Of a stretch of 64,000 nucleotides of DNA, positions 18,853 to 27,537 are shown in pieces; positions within the stretch are counted from its first letter, which is position 1, and each line of letters begins with the position of its first letter. Origin of the DNA: Brevibacterium renqingii (lineage in GTDB: Bacteria; Actinomycetota; Actinomycetes; Actinomycetales; Brevibacteriaceae); contig NZ_JADBHF010000006.1 in NCBI RefSeq assembly GCF_017808105.1, positions 124,001 to 188,000 of the forward strand, in the 5' to 3' direction. Made by a program: the position numbers and the translations under genes. Below the pieces are notes generated by a model. That model was given only the letters and a program-made list of their open reading frames with translations. It was not told the origin of the DNA and did not search any database.

Positions 18853-19266
18853 TCATCCTTTCGAAGCGGTCGGATCGGCAGCGGTGGTCAGGCGGAGTTC
18901 TCGGGAGCGCTCTTCGATGAGCGCGATCACGTCCTTCGCCCCCAGTCCGAGGCGGTTGGCCTCGTTGAGCAAGGGAGTGATGAAGCTCTCGGAGAATGCG
19001 GTGCGGTGTTCGTTGATCAGCAGCGCACGAGCACCTTCGGTGACGAACATCCCGACGCCGCGTCGCTTCTCCAGAACGCCTTTGGACACGAGCTGGTTGA
19101 TGCCTTTGGCCGCGGTGGCCGGGTTGATGGAATAGAAGCCGGCGAGTTCGTTCGTCGACGGAGCCCGGGAGAGTTCGGGGAGGGTTCCGTTGAGGATCGA
19201 GTCCTCGACCTTCTCGGCTATTTGGGTGAACAGGGGTGTGCCGTCGTCGATCACATTCGACTCCAT
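18853..19266 (-). CDS. GntR-family transcriptional regulator, YtrA subfamily
   Basis: A 137-residue repressor-like protein: an N-terminal winged helix with LPSTNELAG-type features (ELSRAPSTNELAGFYSINP) and VLEKRRGVGMFV, then a short helical tail of about 50 residues, which is the YtrA subfamily pattern with no large ligand domain. It is first in a three-gene operon with an ABC transporter. A palindrome directly upstream (19271-19288) is the likely operator, implying autoregulation. Confidence 0.88.
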   Translation of the reverse strand: MESNVIDDGTPLFTQIAEKVEDSILNGTLPELSRAPSTNELAGFYSINPATAAKGINQLVSKGVLEKRRGVGMFVTEGARALLINEHRTAFSESFITPLLNEANRLGLGAKDVIALIEERSRELRLTTAADPTASKG

Positions 19267-19270
19267 GTGA

Positions 19271-19288
19271 GTTGGTTAATTACCTAAC
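19271..19288. promoter_or_regulatory. Candidate operator of the GntR/ABC operon
   Basis: gttggttaattacctaac is an 18-bp imperfect palindrome (7 of 9 half-site positions match). It lies 4 bp upstream of the GntR start codon in an AT-rich patch within otherwise GC-rich DNA. GntR-family repressors bind such dyads, often at their own promoter. Assignment is by position and symmetry. Confidence 0.5.
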
Positions 19289-19378
19289 TAATGAACCATG
19301 GTGCCAAAGGCGGTGTCAAGATCCCAGGCGAGATTCTTCGGGTGCCAGGGTGAGCCGGGGTTCGGCAGGGCGGGTCCG

Positions 19379-20290
19379 TCAGCGTCGACGGCTGTGGCGG
19401 AGCATGTCCGCGCAGAGCAGGACCACGGCGATCCAGATGATGAAGAACCCGATCCACCTCGGCGTCGACATCGCCTCGCCGAGGACGGTGATGCCGAGGA
19501 TGAACTGGAGGGTCGGGGTGATGTATTGGAGCATGCCCACCCAGGACAGGGGTATGCGCCGTGCCGCGGCACTGAAGAGGATGAGCGGGATGGCCGTGGC
19601 GGGACCGGTGACGATGATGACGACGACATGCCAGGCACCGAAGCCGGTGAATGTCTGCAGCCCCTGGGAGCCGAGGGCGATGAGGTAGATCGCTGAGGGC
19701 ACGGCGAGTACGAGGCTTTCGACGGTCATGCCCTCGAGCGCTCCGACGCGGCCGCCGACCTTGTTCTTCACGAGGCCGTAGAGGCCGAACGACAGAGCCA
19801 CGGTGAAGGAGAGATAGGGCATGCGGCCGAGCCCGACGCCGACGATGATCACGGCCAGGAGGCCGAAGCCCACAGCCGTCCACTGCAGGGGGCGCAGCTT
19901 CTCTCCGAGGAAGAGCACACCCAGACCGATCGAGATCAGCGGATTGAGGTAGTAGCCGAGGGAGACCTCGACGAGCTGATTGGTCTCGACACCGTAGATG
20001 AAGGTCGTCCAATTGATCGCGATGAGCACCGAGGCGAGCACGAGGAGACCGAAGGTCCGCGGCGACCGCAGAATCTGCAGAGTGCGGGAGAATCCTCCGG
20101 TGAAGACGAGGAGGACTGTGCAGAAGGCCAGCGACCAGATGACACGGTGGGACACGAGTTCGAGGGCGCCCGTGGGCACAGCGGCGGCGAAGAGCAACGG
20201 CATGATGCCCCACAGCAGATATGCGGAGAATCCGTTGATCAGGCCGGCGCGGCGAATCGCGTTCTCATCAGGGGCAGGGTTCATGCTCAC
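19379..20290 (-). CDS. rarD: RarD-like EamA-family transporter
   Basis: A 303-residue protein with ten hydrophobic helices in two EamA halves. It opens with the RarD-type NGFSAYLLWGIMPLLFAA, then has SHRVIWSLAF and YGVETNQLVEVSLGYYLNPL. RarD relatives are drug/metabolite-superfamily exporters. The E. coli name refers to chloramphenicol sensitivity, and the physiological substrate is unknown. GTG at 20290 is favoured because TAGACT (20298-20303, minus strand) is 7 nt upstream. ATG at 20284 is the alternative. Confidence 0.88.
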   Translation of the reverse strand: MSMNPAPDENAIRRAGLINGFSAYLLWGIMPLLFAAAVPTGALELVSHRVIWSLAFCTVLLVFTGGFSRTLQILRSPRTFGLLVLASVLIAINWTTFIYGVETNQLVEVSLGYYLNPLISIGLGVLFLGEKLRPLQWTAVGFGLLAVIIVGVGLGRMPYLSFTVALSFGLYGLVKNKVGGRVGALEGMTVESLVLAVPSAIYLIALGSQGLQTFTGFGAWHVVVIIVTGPATAIPLILFSAAARRIPLSWVGMLQYITPTLQFILGITVLGEAMSTPRWIGFFIIWIAVVLLCADMLRHSRRR

Positions 20291-20439
20291 GGACTTCAGT
20301 CTAATGAGACCGCGATGGGCGACACGGAGTCGGGTCGGCGGCTGAGACGGTCGATGCGAATGCGAGTTTGATCACGTCGTTGTAAGGATGACCTACATTG
20401 GCGATAGACTCGGGGGCGACTGAATAGAGAGGTGTGAGA

Positions 20440-21858
20440 ATGACTCGTCCCTTCCGGGTGGCCATCGTCGGCGCCGGTCCTGCCGGGATCTACGCTGCTG
20501 ATCTCATGACGAAGGCAGAGCGTGATTTCGATCTGAGCATCGATCTCTTCGATCGTCTGCCGACTCCCTTCGGCCTCGTCCGCTACGGAGTCGCCCCCGA
20601 CCACCCGCGGATCAAAGGCATCATCAATGCGCTGATCAAGGTTCTCGACCGCGGCGACATCCGCCTGTTCACGAACGTCGAATACGGAGTCGACCTCCAT
20701 CTCGAGGAACTCACTGACCGCTATGACGCCGTGATCTTCTCCACCGGCTGTTTCGTCGACGCCGCGCTCGACCTGCCCGGTGTCGATCTTCCCGGCTCCT
20801 ATGGTGCCGCGGACTTCGTCAACTGGTACGACTCACATCCTGATGTGGGCCAGAGCTGGCCGCTGGATGCTGAACGGGTCGCCGTCATCGGCAACGGCAA
20901 TGTCGCCCTCGACGTCGCCCGAGTGCTGTCGAAGCAGGCCGATGACATGCACACCACCGAGATCCCCGACCATGTGTACGAAGGTCTCAAGGCCTCGCGC
21001 GTCACTGATGTGCACATCTTCGGCCGGCGTGGACCGGCACAGGCGAAGTTCACCCCGCTGGAGCTGCGGGAACTCGGCCATGTCAAGGATGTCGACATCA
21101 TCGTCTACCCCGAGGACTTCGAGTTCGACGAAGGCTCGATGGAGGCCATCGAGTCGAGCAATCAGACCAAGCAGGTGGCGAAGACGCTCACGGACTTCAC
21201 GATGCGCGAACCCACCGGGGCGAAGCGACGCCTCCACCTGCACTTCCTGCACGCTCCCGTGGCCATCCTCGGCGAGGATCGGGTGACCGGTCTGCGCACC
21301 GAACGCATGGAGCTCGACGGCTCCGGCGGGGTCAATGGCACCGGCAGCTTCCACGACTGGGAACTCGACGCCGTCTACCGTGCGGTCGGCTATGCGGGCA
21401 CCGAACTGCCTCAGCTGCCCTTCGACGGCCGCAAGCGCGTCATCCCCAACCATGAAGGCCGGGTCGTCGATTCCGACGACCAGGCTACGGCCGCCGAGGC
21501 CGACGTCGTGCAGGGCGTCTATGCCACCGGGTGGATCAAGCGAGGGCCCGTCGGGCTCATCGGCCACACCAAGGGCGATGCCCTGGAGACCATCGGCCAC
21601 ATCCTCGACGACCGGGCCGCCGGAGTGCTCACGGATCCCGTCTACCCTGACGAATCGGCCATCGTCGACCTGCTCGTCTCCAAGGGCGTCGACTACGTCG
21701 ATTGGGAGGGTTACCACCGTGTCGAAGCCGCCGAGAAGGCGGCCGGAGAGGCCGAGGGGCGCGAACGGGTCAAGCTCGCCACCCGTGAGGCGATGCTCGC
21801 CGAGGCGCGCGGGCACGTCACGGCTGAATCCGTGGGACAACCTGCCTCCGGGCACTGA
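20440..21858 (+). CDS. fprA: Ferredoxin/adrenodoxin-type NADP+ reductase (FprA family)
   Basis: A 472-residue FAD/NADP oxidoreductase of the adrenodoxin-reductase type, passing electrons between NADPH and ferredoxins. The FAD motif is VAIVGAGPAGIYAADLM, followed by LFDRLPTPFGLVRYGVAPDHP. The NADP region is VAVIGNGNVALDVARVL with FGRRGPAQAKFTPLELREL. The ATG at 20440 follows agaggtg at good distance, so it is preferred over GTG at 20434. It ends with a hairpin at 21874-21903. Confidence 0.92.
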   Translation: MTRPFRVAIVGAGPAGIYAADLMTKAERDFDLSIDLFDRLPTPFGLVRYGVAPDHPRIKGIINALIKVLDRGDIRLFTNVEYGVDLHLEELTDRYDAVIFSTGCFVDAALDLPGVDLPGSYGAADFVNWYDSHPDVGQSWPLDAERVAVIGNGNVALDVARVLSKQADDMHTTEIPDHVYEGLKASRVTDVHIFGRRGPAQAKFTPLELRELGHVKDVDIIVYPEDFEFDEGSMEAIESSNQTKQVAKTLTDFTMREPTGAKRRLHLHFLHAPVAILGEDRVTGLRTERMELDGSGGVNGTGSFHDWELDAVYRAVGYAGTELPQLPFDGRKRVIPNHEGRVVDSDDQATAAEADVVQGVYATGWIKRGPVGLIGHTKGDALETIGHILDDRAAGVLTDPVYPDESAIVDLLVSKGVDYVDWEGYHRVEAAEKAAGEAEGRERVKLATREAMLAEARGHVTAESVGQPASGH

Positions 21859-21873
21859 TCACTACGAACGGAA

Positions 21874-21903
21874 GCCCGGTCCGGGGACTCGCCTGGACCG
21901 GGC
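21874..21903 (+). terminator. Hairpin after fprA, possible terminator
   Basis: gcccggtcc (21874-21882) pairs perfectly with ggaccgggc (21895-21903) around a 12-nt loop, 16 bp after the fprA stop. There is no T-run. The rest of the 289-bp gap up to 22148 holds no gene I can support. Confidence 0.5.
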
Positions 21904-22147
21904 GACCTGGTGCCGCGCGGTTGGATCTGGCATCCCCCACCGGCAGTGGCAGCCTGCACCGTTGCCAACAACCCGCACCGGCAGCAGCACTGCCTACGCC
22001 CCGTCACCCACTGCGCACCCGCAGTCGTTCGTCACCCCGTTGCACCGCGGTGACGAGTCGCTGACGGACCGTGATGGCTCCACCGCGTAGAGTCGGAACG
22101 GAACAGAGCGCCCCAGAGCGCGGACCGTCGGCAGGCAGGGAGGACAC

Positions 22148-23074
22148 GTGAAGAGCGAATCGTCGCTGAAGACGATCGTCGAACGCGCCTACGTCGAGCG
22201 GATCGACGCCTGGCAGACGGCGGCCGTGCGGATCAAGCACTGGCTCAAGGAGCAGCAGAAGGGCCTGCTCAAGGATAAGGACATCTCCCGCCTCGACGTC
22301 GACGGGCACCGGATCAAGGACGCGGCGAGAACCCTGGCGAAGCTCACCGAGAAGGCCGACGAGGACCCGCAGCTGAGTGTCCACGGCACCGCTGACGTCG
22401 AGGACCAGATCCGCGACATCGTCGGGGTCAAGGTGCTGTGCAAATCACCGCGCGACCAGCGCATGATGTTCGCCGCCCTGTGCGATCCCGAGCAGCTGGG
22501 CGCCTTCGAACTCATCGAACAGAAGGACTACACGAAGCCGCCGAAGGCCAGCGGCTACCGAGCCTGCCACGTCACCCTCCGCATCCCCTCGGACCAAGGT
22601 GCGCCGGTCTTCGCCGAGATCCAGGTCAAGACGCGACTCCAGGACGCCTGGAGCGAACTGACCCACGAGGACATGTACAAACCCGGTGCGGCGATGAAGC
22701 CGAGCAAGCTGCACGGCGAGTTCGCCCGTGCCATGGCGAATATGCTCGCCACCGTCGACGACATGGCCGATACGCTCGCCGTCGAGCTCACCGCCCTCAC
22801 CGATCCCGAACCCGAGCTCGGGCTCGATGAACTGCGGGAGAAGGAGAACGGCACCGAAGTCAGGGTCCGCGCGACCGGCCCCAAATATGCGCTCGCCGTC
22901 GACGGGTTCGGGCGGCAGGGCCTCGTTCCGGCCTTCGCGATCCGACGTCTGAGCGGGACGAAGGGAACCATCAAGGTCAACGACTACATCCACCTCGACG
23001 ACCGTCTGCGAGTCAGCGTCGAGGAGGACTCGAAGGGTCTGTACTACATTCCCCTCGAACTGCCCCGACACTGA
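22148..23074 (+). CDS. RelA/SpoT-domain protein, probable small alarmone synthetase with extra C-terminal domain
   Basis: A 308-residue protein. Residues about 55-190 carry the (p)ppGpp synthetase fold: HRIKDAARTLAKL (ATP-binding type), RDIVGVKVLC (the metal-binding Asp), DYTKPPKASGYRACHVTL (the Tyr that stacks on the guanine) and EIQVKTRLQDAWSELTHE (the Glu). No HD hydrolase domain is present. Residues about 235-308 form a beta-rich segment (EVRVRATGPKYALAVDGFGR) that is not part of short synthetases such as RelQ. It starts with GTG after a ggagg site. Activity is inferred from intact motifs. Confidence 0.78.
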   Translation: MKSESSLKTIVERAYVERIDAWQTAAVRIKHWLKEQQKGLLKDKDISRLDVDGHRIKDAARTLAKLTEKADEDPQLSVHGTADVEDQIRDIVGVKVLCKSPRDQRMMFAALCDPEQLGAFELIEQKDYTKPPKASGYRACHVTLRIPSDQGAPVFAEIQVKTRLQDAWSELTHEDMYKPGAAMKPSKLHGEFARAMANMLATVDDMADTLAVELTALTDPEPELGLDELREKENGTEVRVRATGPKYALAVDGFGRQGLVPAFAIRRLSGTKGTIKVNDYIHLDDRLRVSVEEDSKGLYYIPLELPRH

Positions 23075-23100
23075 TCCCAGACAGCGTCTCGGCTCCGGAC

Positions 23101-25455
23101 TCAGACGGACACTCCCACAGCCGCGGCCGGGGTCTCGGACCGGGCGCCGCTCGGGATGCCGGCGGCCACCACCTGGTTGCGAGCGGCGACGAGATTGGCC
23201 AGAGAGGCGCGCACCTCGGCATAGCTGCGCGTCTTCAGACCGCAGTCCGGATTGATCCACAGCTGGTGGGGCGCAACATGCTTGAGTGCGGCCTCGATGA
23301 GTTCGACGAGTTCGGGCACCGTGGGCACCCGCGGGGAATGGATGTCGTAGACGCCGGGACCGATTCCGCGTTCGAACCCGAAATCGGCGATGTCGTCGAG
23401 GACCCCCATCCGGGACCGGGCCGCCTCAATGCTGGTGACATCGGCGTCGAGGGCATTGATCGCGTCGATGATCTCCCCGAACTCCGAGTAGCACAGATGG
23501 GTGTGGATCTGAGTGCGGGGACTGACCTGGGCATTGACCAGCCGGAACGAGCGCACCGACCAGTCGAGGTACTCGGCGCGGTCGGATTCGCGCAGCGGCA
23601 GCAGTTCGCGCAGAGCCGGTTCGTCGACCTGGATGACGTCGATGCCGGCCGCCTCGAGGTCGGCGACCTCATCGGCCAGGGCCAAGGCGATCTGATCGGC
23701 CGATTCGCGCAGCGGCAAATCATCGCGGACGAATGACCACGCGAGGATGGTGACCGGTCCGGTGAGCATGCCCTTGACCGTCTTCTGCGTCTGCTGCGCG
23801 GTGTAGGCCGACCAGCCGACGGTGATCGGATTCGGGCGGGACACATCGCCGAAGAGGATCGGGGGACGGGTACACCGCGAACCATAGGACTGCACCCAGC
23901 CGTGTTCGGTGGTGGCGAATCCGTCGAGGTTCTCGGCGAAGTACTGGTCCATGTCATTGCGTTCGGGTTCACCGTGGACGATGAGGTCGAGGCCCAGGTC
24001 CTCCTGCAGCTCGATCACACGATCGATCTCCGTCCTCATCGTCTGCGCGTAGGTGTCGTCGTCGAGGCGACCGGCCCGGTGATCGGCGCGCGCGCGACGG
24101 ACCTCGGCCGTCTGCGGGAAGGAACCGATGGTCGTCGTCGGCAGAGCGGGGATGACCAGTGCGTCCTGGGCCTGTCGCCTTTGCGCGAAGTCGGTCCGGA
24201 ACCCGTCCTGACCTGCCGTGGCGGCGGTGCGCTTTCTCACCTCGGGGCTGTGGACCCGGACGGATTCGGCCCGAGTGCGGCGGGCCCGATCAGCGCGGTT
24301 GAACGCTTCGACACGAGCATCCGGTCCGGCGGTGACGGCCGTGGCCAGAGCCTCGACCTCGGTGACCTTCTCCTCGGCGAAGGACAGCCAGGAAGCGACA
24401 TCGACCGGCAGAGAGCTCTCCTGCTCCACGGTGTAGGGCACATGCAGCAGTGACGTCGAGGTCGATACACTCAACGACTCGCGCTCCAGACCCTGCAGCA
24501 CCTCGAGGCTGGTCCGAAGATCATCGGCCCAGATGTTGCGGCCTTCGACGACACCGGCGACGAGGCGGACCTGCTGGGGCACAGCCGCGGCCAGACGGTT
24601 CGCGTACTCGGGATCGGAGGCTCGGGTCGCGGCCGCGAGATCGACGCCGAGGGCGTCGATGCCGGAACCGGCCAGCTCGTCCAAGCCCTCGCGGAGGCTG
24701 CCGTATGGGGTGGCGACGAACAGCTGCGGGCGGGTGCGGGCAGAGGCCAGGGTCGAATACGTGCGGTGGGCGGCCTCGGCGAGTTCGTGGTCGCTCGTTC
24801 CGGCGATGTCGGCGACCAGCGCCGGCTCGTCGAACTGAACCCATTCGACACCGGCGGCGGCCAGAACTCCGATGATGTCGAGGTAGACGTCGGTGAGCTC
24901 GGCGAGCCGGTCGAGGGGACGCGTGGGCGTGCCCGGTGCGGGTTTGGTCAGGGCGAGCAGGGTCAGCGGTCCGACGAGTACGGGACGGACGAGGTGCCCC
25001 GCGGTCTTGGCCTCGCTGACCAGCGACAGCAGATGTTGGGGACGCGCGGTGAACCTCGTGTCATCGGAGAGCTCGGGTACGAGGTAGTGGTAGTTCGTGT
25101 CGAACCACTTCGTCATCTCGAGGGGAGAGCGCTGCGCGGTGCCGCGGGCGAGAGCGAAATACTCGTCGAGATCGAAATCGGTGCCGGTCGTGACCGAGGG
25201 GATGAGACCGACTGTGAGCGCGGTGTCGAGAACGTGGTCGTAATGGCTGTAGGAGGCCGGGATCGCATAGTCCTCGCGCAGCCCCAACTGCGCCAAGCGG
25301 TGATACGTGCCGATGCGCAGCGTGTGCACGGACCGGGCGAAGTCCTCGGCACCGATGCGACCGGCCCAGAAGCTCTCGAGCGCCTTCTTCTGCTCGCGGC
25401 GGGCTCCGATGCGGGGGTAGCCGGTGATGGTCGCGGTCGGAAATGGTGCGGTCAT
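23101..25455 (-). CDS. metE: Cobalamin-independent methionine synthase
   Basis: A 784-residue two-domain enzyme that transfers the methyl group from 5-methyltetrahydropteroyl-triglutamate to homocysteine. The N-terminus shows ITGYPRIGARREQKKALESFW. The catalytic C-terminal half has LPTTTIGSFPQT, the zinc ligands in HTHLCYSEF, SIEAARSRM and NPDCGLKTR. Length is normal. Its start overlaps the metF stop by 4 bp, giving a coupled metF-metE operon that makes the methyl donor and uses it. Confidence 0.96.
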   Translation of the reverse strand: MTAPFPTATITGYPRIGARREQKKALESFWAGRIGAEDFARSVHTLRIGTYHRLAQLGLREDYAIPASYSHYDHVLDTALTVGLIPSVTTGTDFDLDEYFALARGTAQRSPLEMTKWFDTNYHYLVPELSDDTRFTARPQHLLSLVSEAKTAGHLVRPVLVGPLTLLALTKPAPGTPTRPLDRLAELTDVYLDIIGVLAAAGVEWVQFDEPALVADIAGTSDHELAEAAHRTYSTLASARTRPQLFVATPYGSLREGLDELAGSGIDALGVDLAAATRASDPEYANRLAAAVPQQVRLVAGVVEGRNIWADDLRTSLEVLQGLERESLSVSTSTSLLHVPYTVEQESSLPVDVASWLSFAEEKVTEVEALATAVTAGPDARVEAFNRADRARRTRAESVRVHSPEVRKRTAATAGQDGFRTDFAQRRQAQDALVIPALPTTTIGSFPQTAEVRRARADHRAGRLDDDTYAQTMRTEIDRVIELQEDLGLDLIVHGEPERNDMDQYFAENLDGFATTEHGWVQSYGSRCTRPPILFGDVSRPNPITVGWSAYTAQQTQKTVKGMLTGPVTILAWSFVRDDLPLRESADQIALALADEVADLEAAGIDVIQVDEPALRELLPLRESDRAEYLDWSVRSFRLVNAQVSPRTQIHTHLCYSEFGEIIDAINALDADVTSIEAARSRMGVLDDIADFGFERGIGPGVYDIHSPRVPTVPELVELIEAALKHVAPHQLWINPDCGLKTRSYAEVRASLANLVAARNQVVAAGIPSGARSETPAAAVGVSV

Positions 25456-26513
25456 GAACGGGTTTCCTTCTCTGTCGTTGTTTCTGTTGCGGATGATGGC
25501 GGCCAGCGCCGAGGAGGCGGTGGCGGTGGGAATGAGGACACGGACACCCCTCGGTCGCCGAGGGCGGTGAGCAGGTCCTCGGTCGTGTTCTGGTCGTTGA
25601 AGGTGTAGAAGTGCAGCCCGTCGGCTTCCTGGTCGAGGATCGCGGCCGTGTGTTCTGCCGTGATGTCGAGTCCTATCCGTCGTGCCGAGGCGGGGTCGGA
25701 GACTCCGTCGAAGCGGGCGAGCAGGTGCTCCGGGACCGGCTGCCCCGAGAGGCGCGACATCGTGTGCAGCCGGCGGGCATCGGTGATGGGAAGGATGCCG
25801 GGGATGATCGGGATGGTGATGCCCGCGTGCTCGGCCCGTCGTCTCAGCCTGGAGTAGGCGATGGGGTCGAAGAAGAGCTGGGTGATCGCGAAATCGGCAC
25901 CATTGCGCTGTTTGGCCGCGAGCACGTCGAGGTCCTCTTCGGGCCCCGTCGATTCCGGGTGGCCGGATGGATAGGCCGCGACCCCGATGCCGAGCCGGCC
26001 GGCGGCCAGGCAGGCGACGTTGTCCGATTCGACGCGTCGCAGGAGACTGACCAAGGCATCGGCGTGCGGCAGGTGCTCGGGCGGGACGCTGGTCTCACCG
26101 GCAGGGACGTCCCCGCGGATGGCGAGGAAACCGCGCACGCCGACCTGCAGGAGATGATCGACCCAGGCCAACAGCTCGGGCTCGGTTCCGGCAGTGCAGG
26201 CGAGGTGGGCCAAAGGTCTGAGCGAGGTCGTGGACGTGACTTCGGCGATGAAGTCCGCCGTGCCCTTGAGCCAATCGCTCTTGGCGGAGGAGGTCACGGC
26301 CAGATAGTCGGGGCTGAGGGAATCGAGGAACCTCAGCAGCTGCGGCATTCGCGCGGCCTGGGCGGCTGAACGGGGAGGGATGACCTCGAACGACAGCGCT
26401 CGCCGCAGCCGGTGCCGGGCGGCGGGCAGGCTCTCGGGCACGGTCTCGGGCGCCGACGCCGAGAGCCTGGGCGCCGATGCGGAGGCCCTGGGGGCGGTGT
26501 GGGTCGATGACAT
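25452..26513 (-). CDS. metF: 5,10-methylenetetrahydrofolate reductase
   Basis: A 353-residue FAD-containing TIM-barrel reductase supplying 5-methyl-THF to MetE. Seen: SFEVIPPR (family FEfxPPr), LRPLAHLACT, LAIRGDVP and NGADFAITQLFFD, with IPIIPGILPI after it. The first 32 residues are Ser/Ala-rich and not conserved. The metE start overlaps its stop. A dyad at 26541-26558 lies upstream. Confidence 0.92.
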   Translation of the reverse strand: MSSTHTAPRASASAPRLSASAPETVPESLPAARHRLRRALSFEVIPPRSAAQAARMPQLLRFLDSLSPDYLAVTSSAKSDWLKGTADFIAEVTSTTSLRPLAHLACTAGTEPELLAWVDHLLQVGVRGFLAIRGDVPAGETSVPPEHLPHADALVSLLRRVESDNVACLAAGRLGIGVAAYPSGHPESTGPEEDLDVLAAKQRNGADFAITQLFFDPIAYSRLRRRAEHAGITIPIIPGILPITDARRLHTMSRLSGQPVPEHLLARFDGVSDPASARRIGLDITAEHTAAILDQEADGLHFYTFNDQNTTEDLLTALGDRGVSVSSFPPPPPPRRWPPSSATETTTEKETRS

Positions 26514-26540
26514 GCCTTCATGCTGACAGCGGGCCCGGGA

Positions 26541-26558
26541 TCGTTCGATGCCGAACGA
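26541..26558. promoter_or_regulatory. Dyad upstream of metFE, possible operator
   Basis: tcgttcg (26541-26547) and cgaacga (26552-26558) form a perfect 7-bp inverted repeat around atgc, 28 bp before the metF start. The spacing suits a dimeric repressor of the methionine genes. No cobalamin or SAM riboswitch fits in the 172-bp gap up to yajQ. Confidence 0.35.
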
Positions 26559-26685
26559 CGATCGGCGTCACAGCCCGTCATGAACGGGTCATAGGACGTT
26601 CGCCGACGCCAGATGGGGACATGTTCCGTCATCGAGACCTGACGGGGCGGTCGATGGGGACTTGACGAGGGGAGGGCCGCCGGTC

Positions 26686-27177
26686 TTACCGGTAGTTGAC
26701 GAACTGGAGGTCGACGTCGAGATCCTGGCCCTTGAGCAGGGCGATGACGCTCTGCAGATCGTCGCGCTTCTTCGAGCTCACACGCAGCTCGTCGCCTTGG
26801 ATCTGAGCCTTGACGCCCTTGGGGCCTTCGTCGCGGATGATCTTCGAGATCTTCTTCGCGTTGTCCTTGTCGATGCCTTCCTTGATGGACGCGTCGATGC
26901 GGTGCTCCTTGCCCGACGGGTAGGGCTCCCCGTCTTCGAGGGACTTCAGGGAGATTCCGCGCTTGACCAGCTTCGACTGGAAGACGTCGAGGATGGCCTT
27001 GACGCGGTCTTCGCTGTTGGCTTTCATCTGAATGGCCTCACCGCTCCAGGCGATCGAGGCGTCGGTGCCGCGGAAGTCGTAGCGCGAGTTGATCTCTTTA
27101 GCCGCCTGGTTGAGCGCATTGTCGGCTTCCTGGCGGTCGACCTTGCTGACGACGTCGAATGAGGATTCGCTGGCCAT
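26686..27177 (-). CDS. YajQ-family nucleotide-binding protein
   Basis: A 163-residue cytoplasmic protein with the two-lobed YajQ fold: [20 protein letters not shown] and SRYDFRGTD at the front, [16 protein letters not shown] and [13 protein letters not shown] in the middle, and VNYR at the end. Length and sequence are typical. Some proteobacterial members bind cyclic di-GMP; whether the actinobacterial ones do is not established. A gaaggag site precedes the ATG. Confidence 0.92.
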   Translation of the reverse strand: MASESSFDVVSKVDRQEADNALNQAAKEINSRYDFRGTDASIAWSGEAIQMKANSEDRVKAILDVFQSKLVKRGISLKSLEDGEPYPSGKEHRIDASIKEGIDKDNAKKISKIIRDEGPKGVKAQIQGDELRVSSKKRDDLQSVIALLKGQDLDVDLQFVNYR

Positions 27178-27279
27178 TGATGCTCCTTCGTACTCGGTGA
27201 TTCGTGCCCGCAGGAAGCGGGCTTGGCTTCTGTCTCCGAGTCTAGTCCAGGGGCCTGGATGTGATCTGCGTCAACCGAG

Positions 27280-27309
27280 TTGGTGAATCCGGCCCGTGCC
27301 TTGTATTCT
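27280..27309 (+). promoter_or_regulatory. Probable promoter of tRNA-Tyr
   Basis: TTGGTG (27280-27285), an 18-nt spacer and TATTCT (27304-27309) lie about 28 bp before the mature tRNA 5' end. The spacing and match suit the housekeeping sigma factor. Confidence 0.55.
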
Positions 27310-27337
27310 TTTCAGGTGCTCATCGAGCGCTGACTGC

Positions 27338-27419
27338 GGCAGATTGCCCGAGCGGCCAAAGGGAGCTGACTGTAAATCAGCCGGCATTGCCTTCGAAGGT
27401 TCGAATCCTTCATCTGCCA
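27338..27419 (+). tRNA. tRNA-Tyr (GTA anticodon)
   Basis: An 82-nt class II tRNA with a long variable arm. Acceptor ggcagat pairs with atctgcc, the discriminator is A, and the anticodon GTA is at 27372-27374 in the loop tgtaaat. CCA is not encoded. A very strong terminator follows within 10 bp. Confidence 0.95.
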
Positions 27420-27427
27420 CGCAGAAC

Positions 27428-27464
27428 GGAAAGTCCCGTGACCGAATCGGTCACGGGACTTTCC
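27428..27464 (+). terminator. Intrinsic terminator after tRNA-Tyr
   Basis: An 18-bp perfect inverted repeat (27428-27445 with 27447-27464). In RNA the closest bases form the loop. It directly follows the tRNA and is followed by tcttg, a weak T-run. Confidence 0.85.
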
Positions 27465-27537
27465 TCTTGCCACGCCCAGCACGCCCGCCTAGCGTAAGAG
27501 GCACTGCGGTGACGCACCCGCCGAGGGAGGCGAGACG

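Noticed and set aside
26514..26685. Cobalamin or SAM riboswitch before metFE
   Set aside because: The gap is only 172 bp and I see none of the conserved riboswitch boxes.
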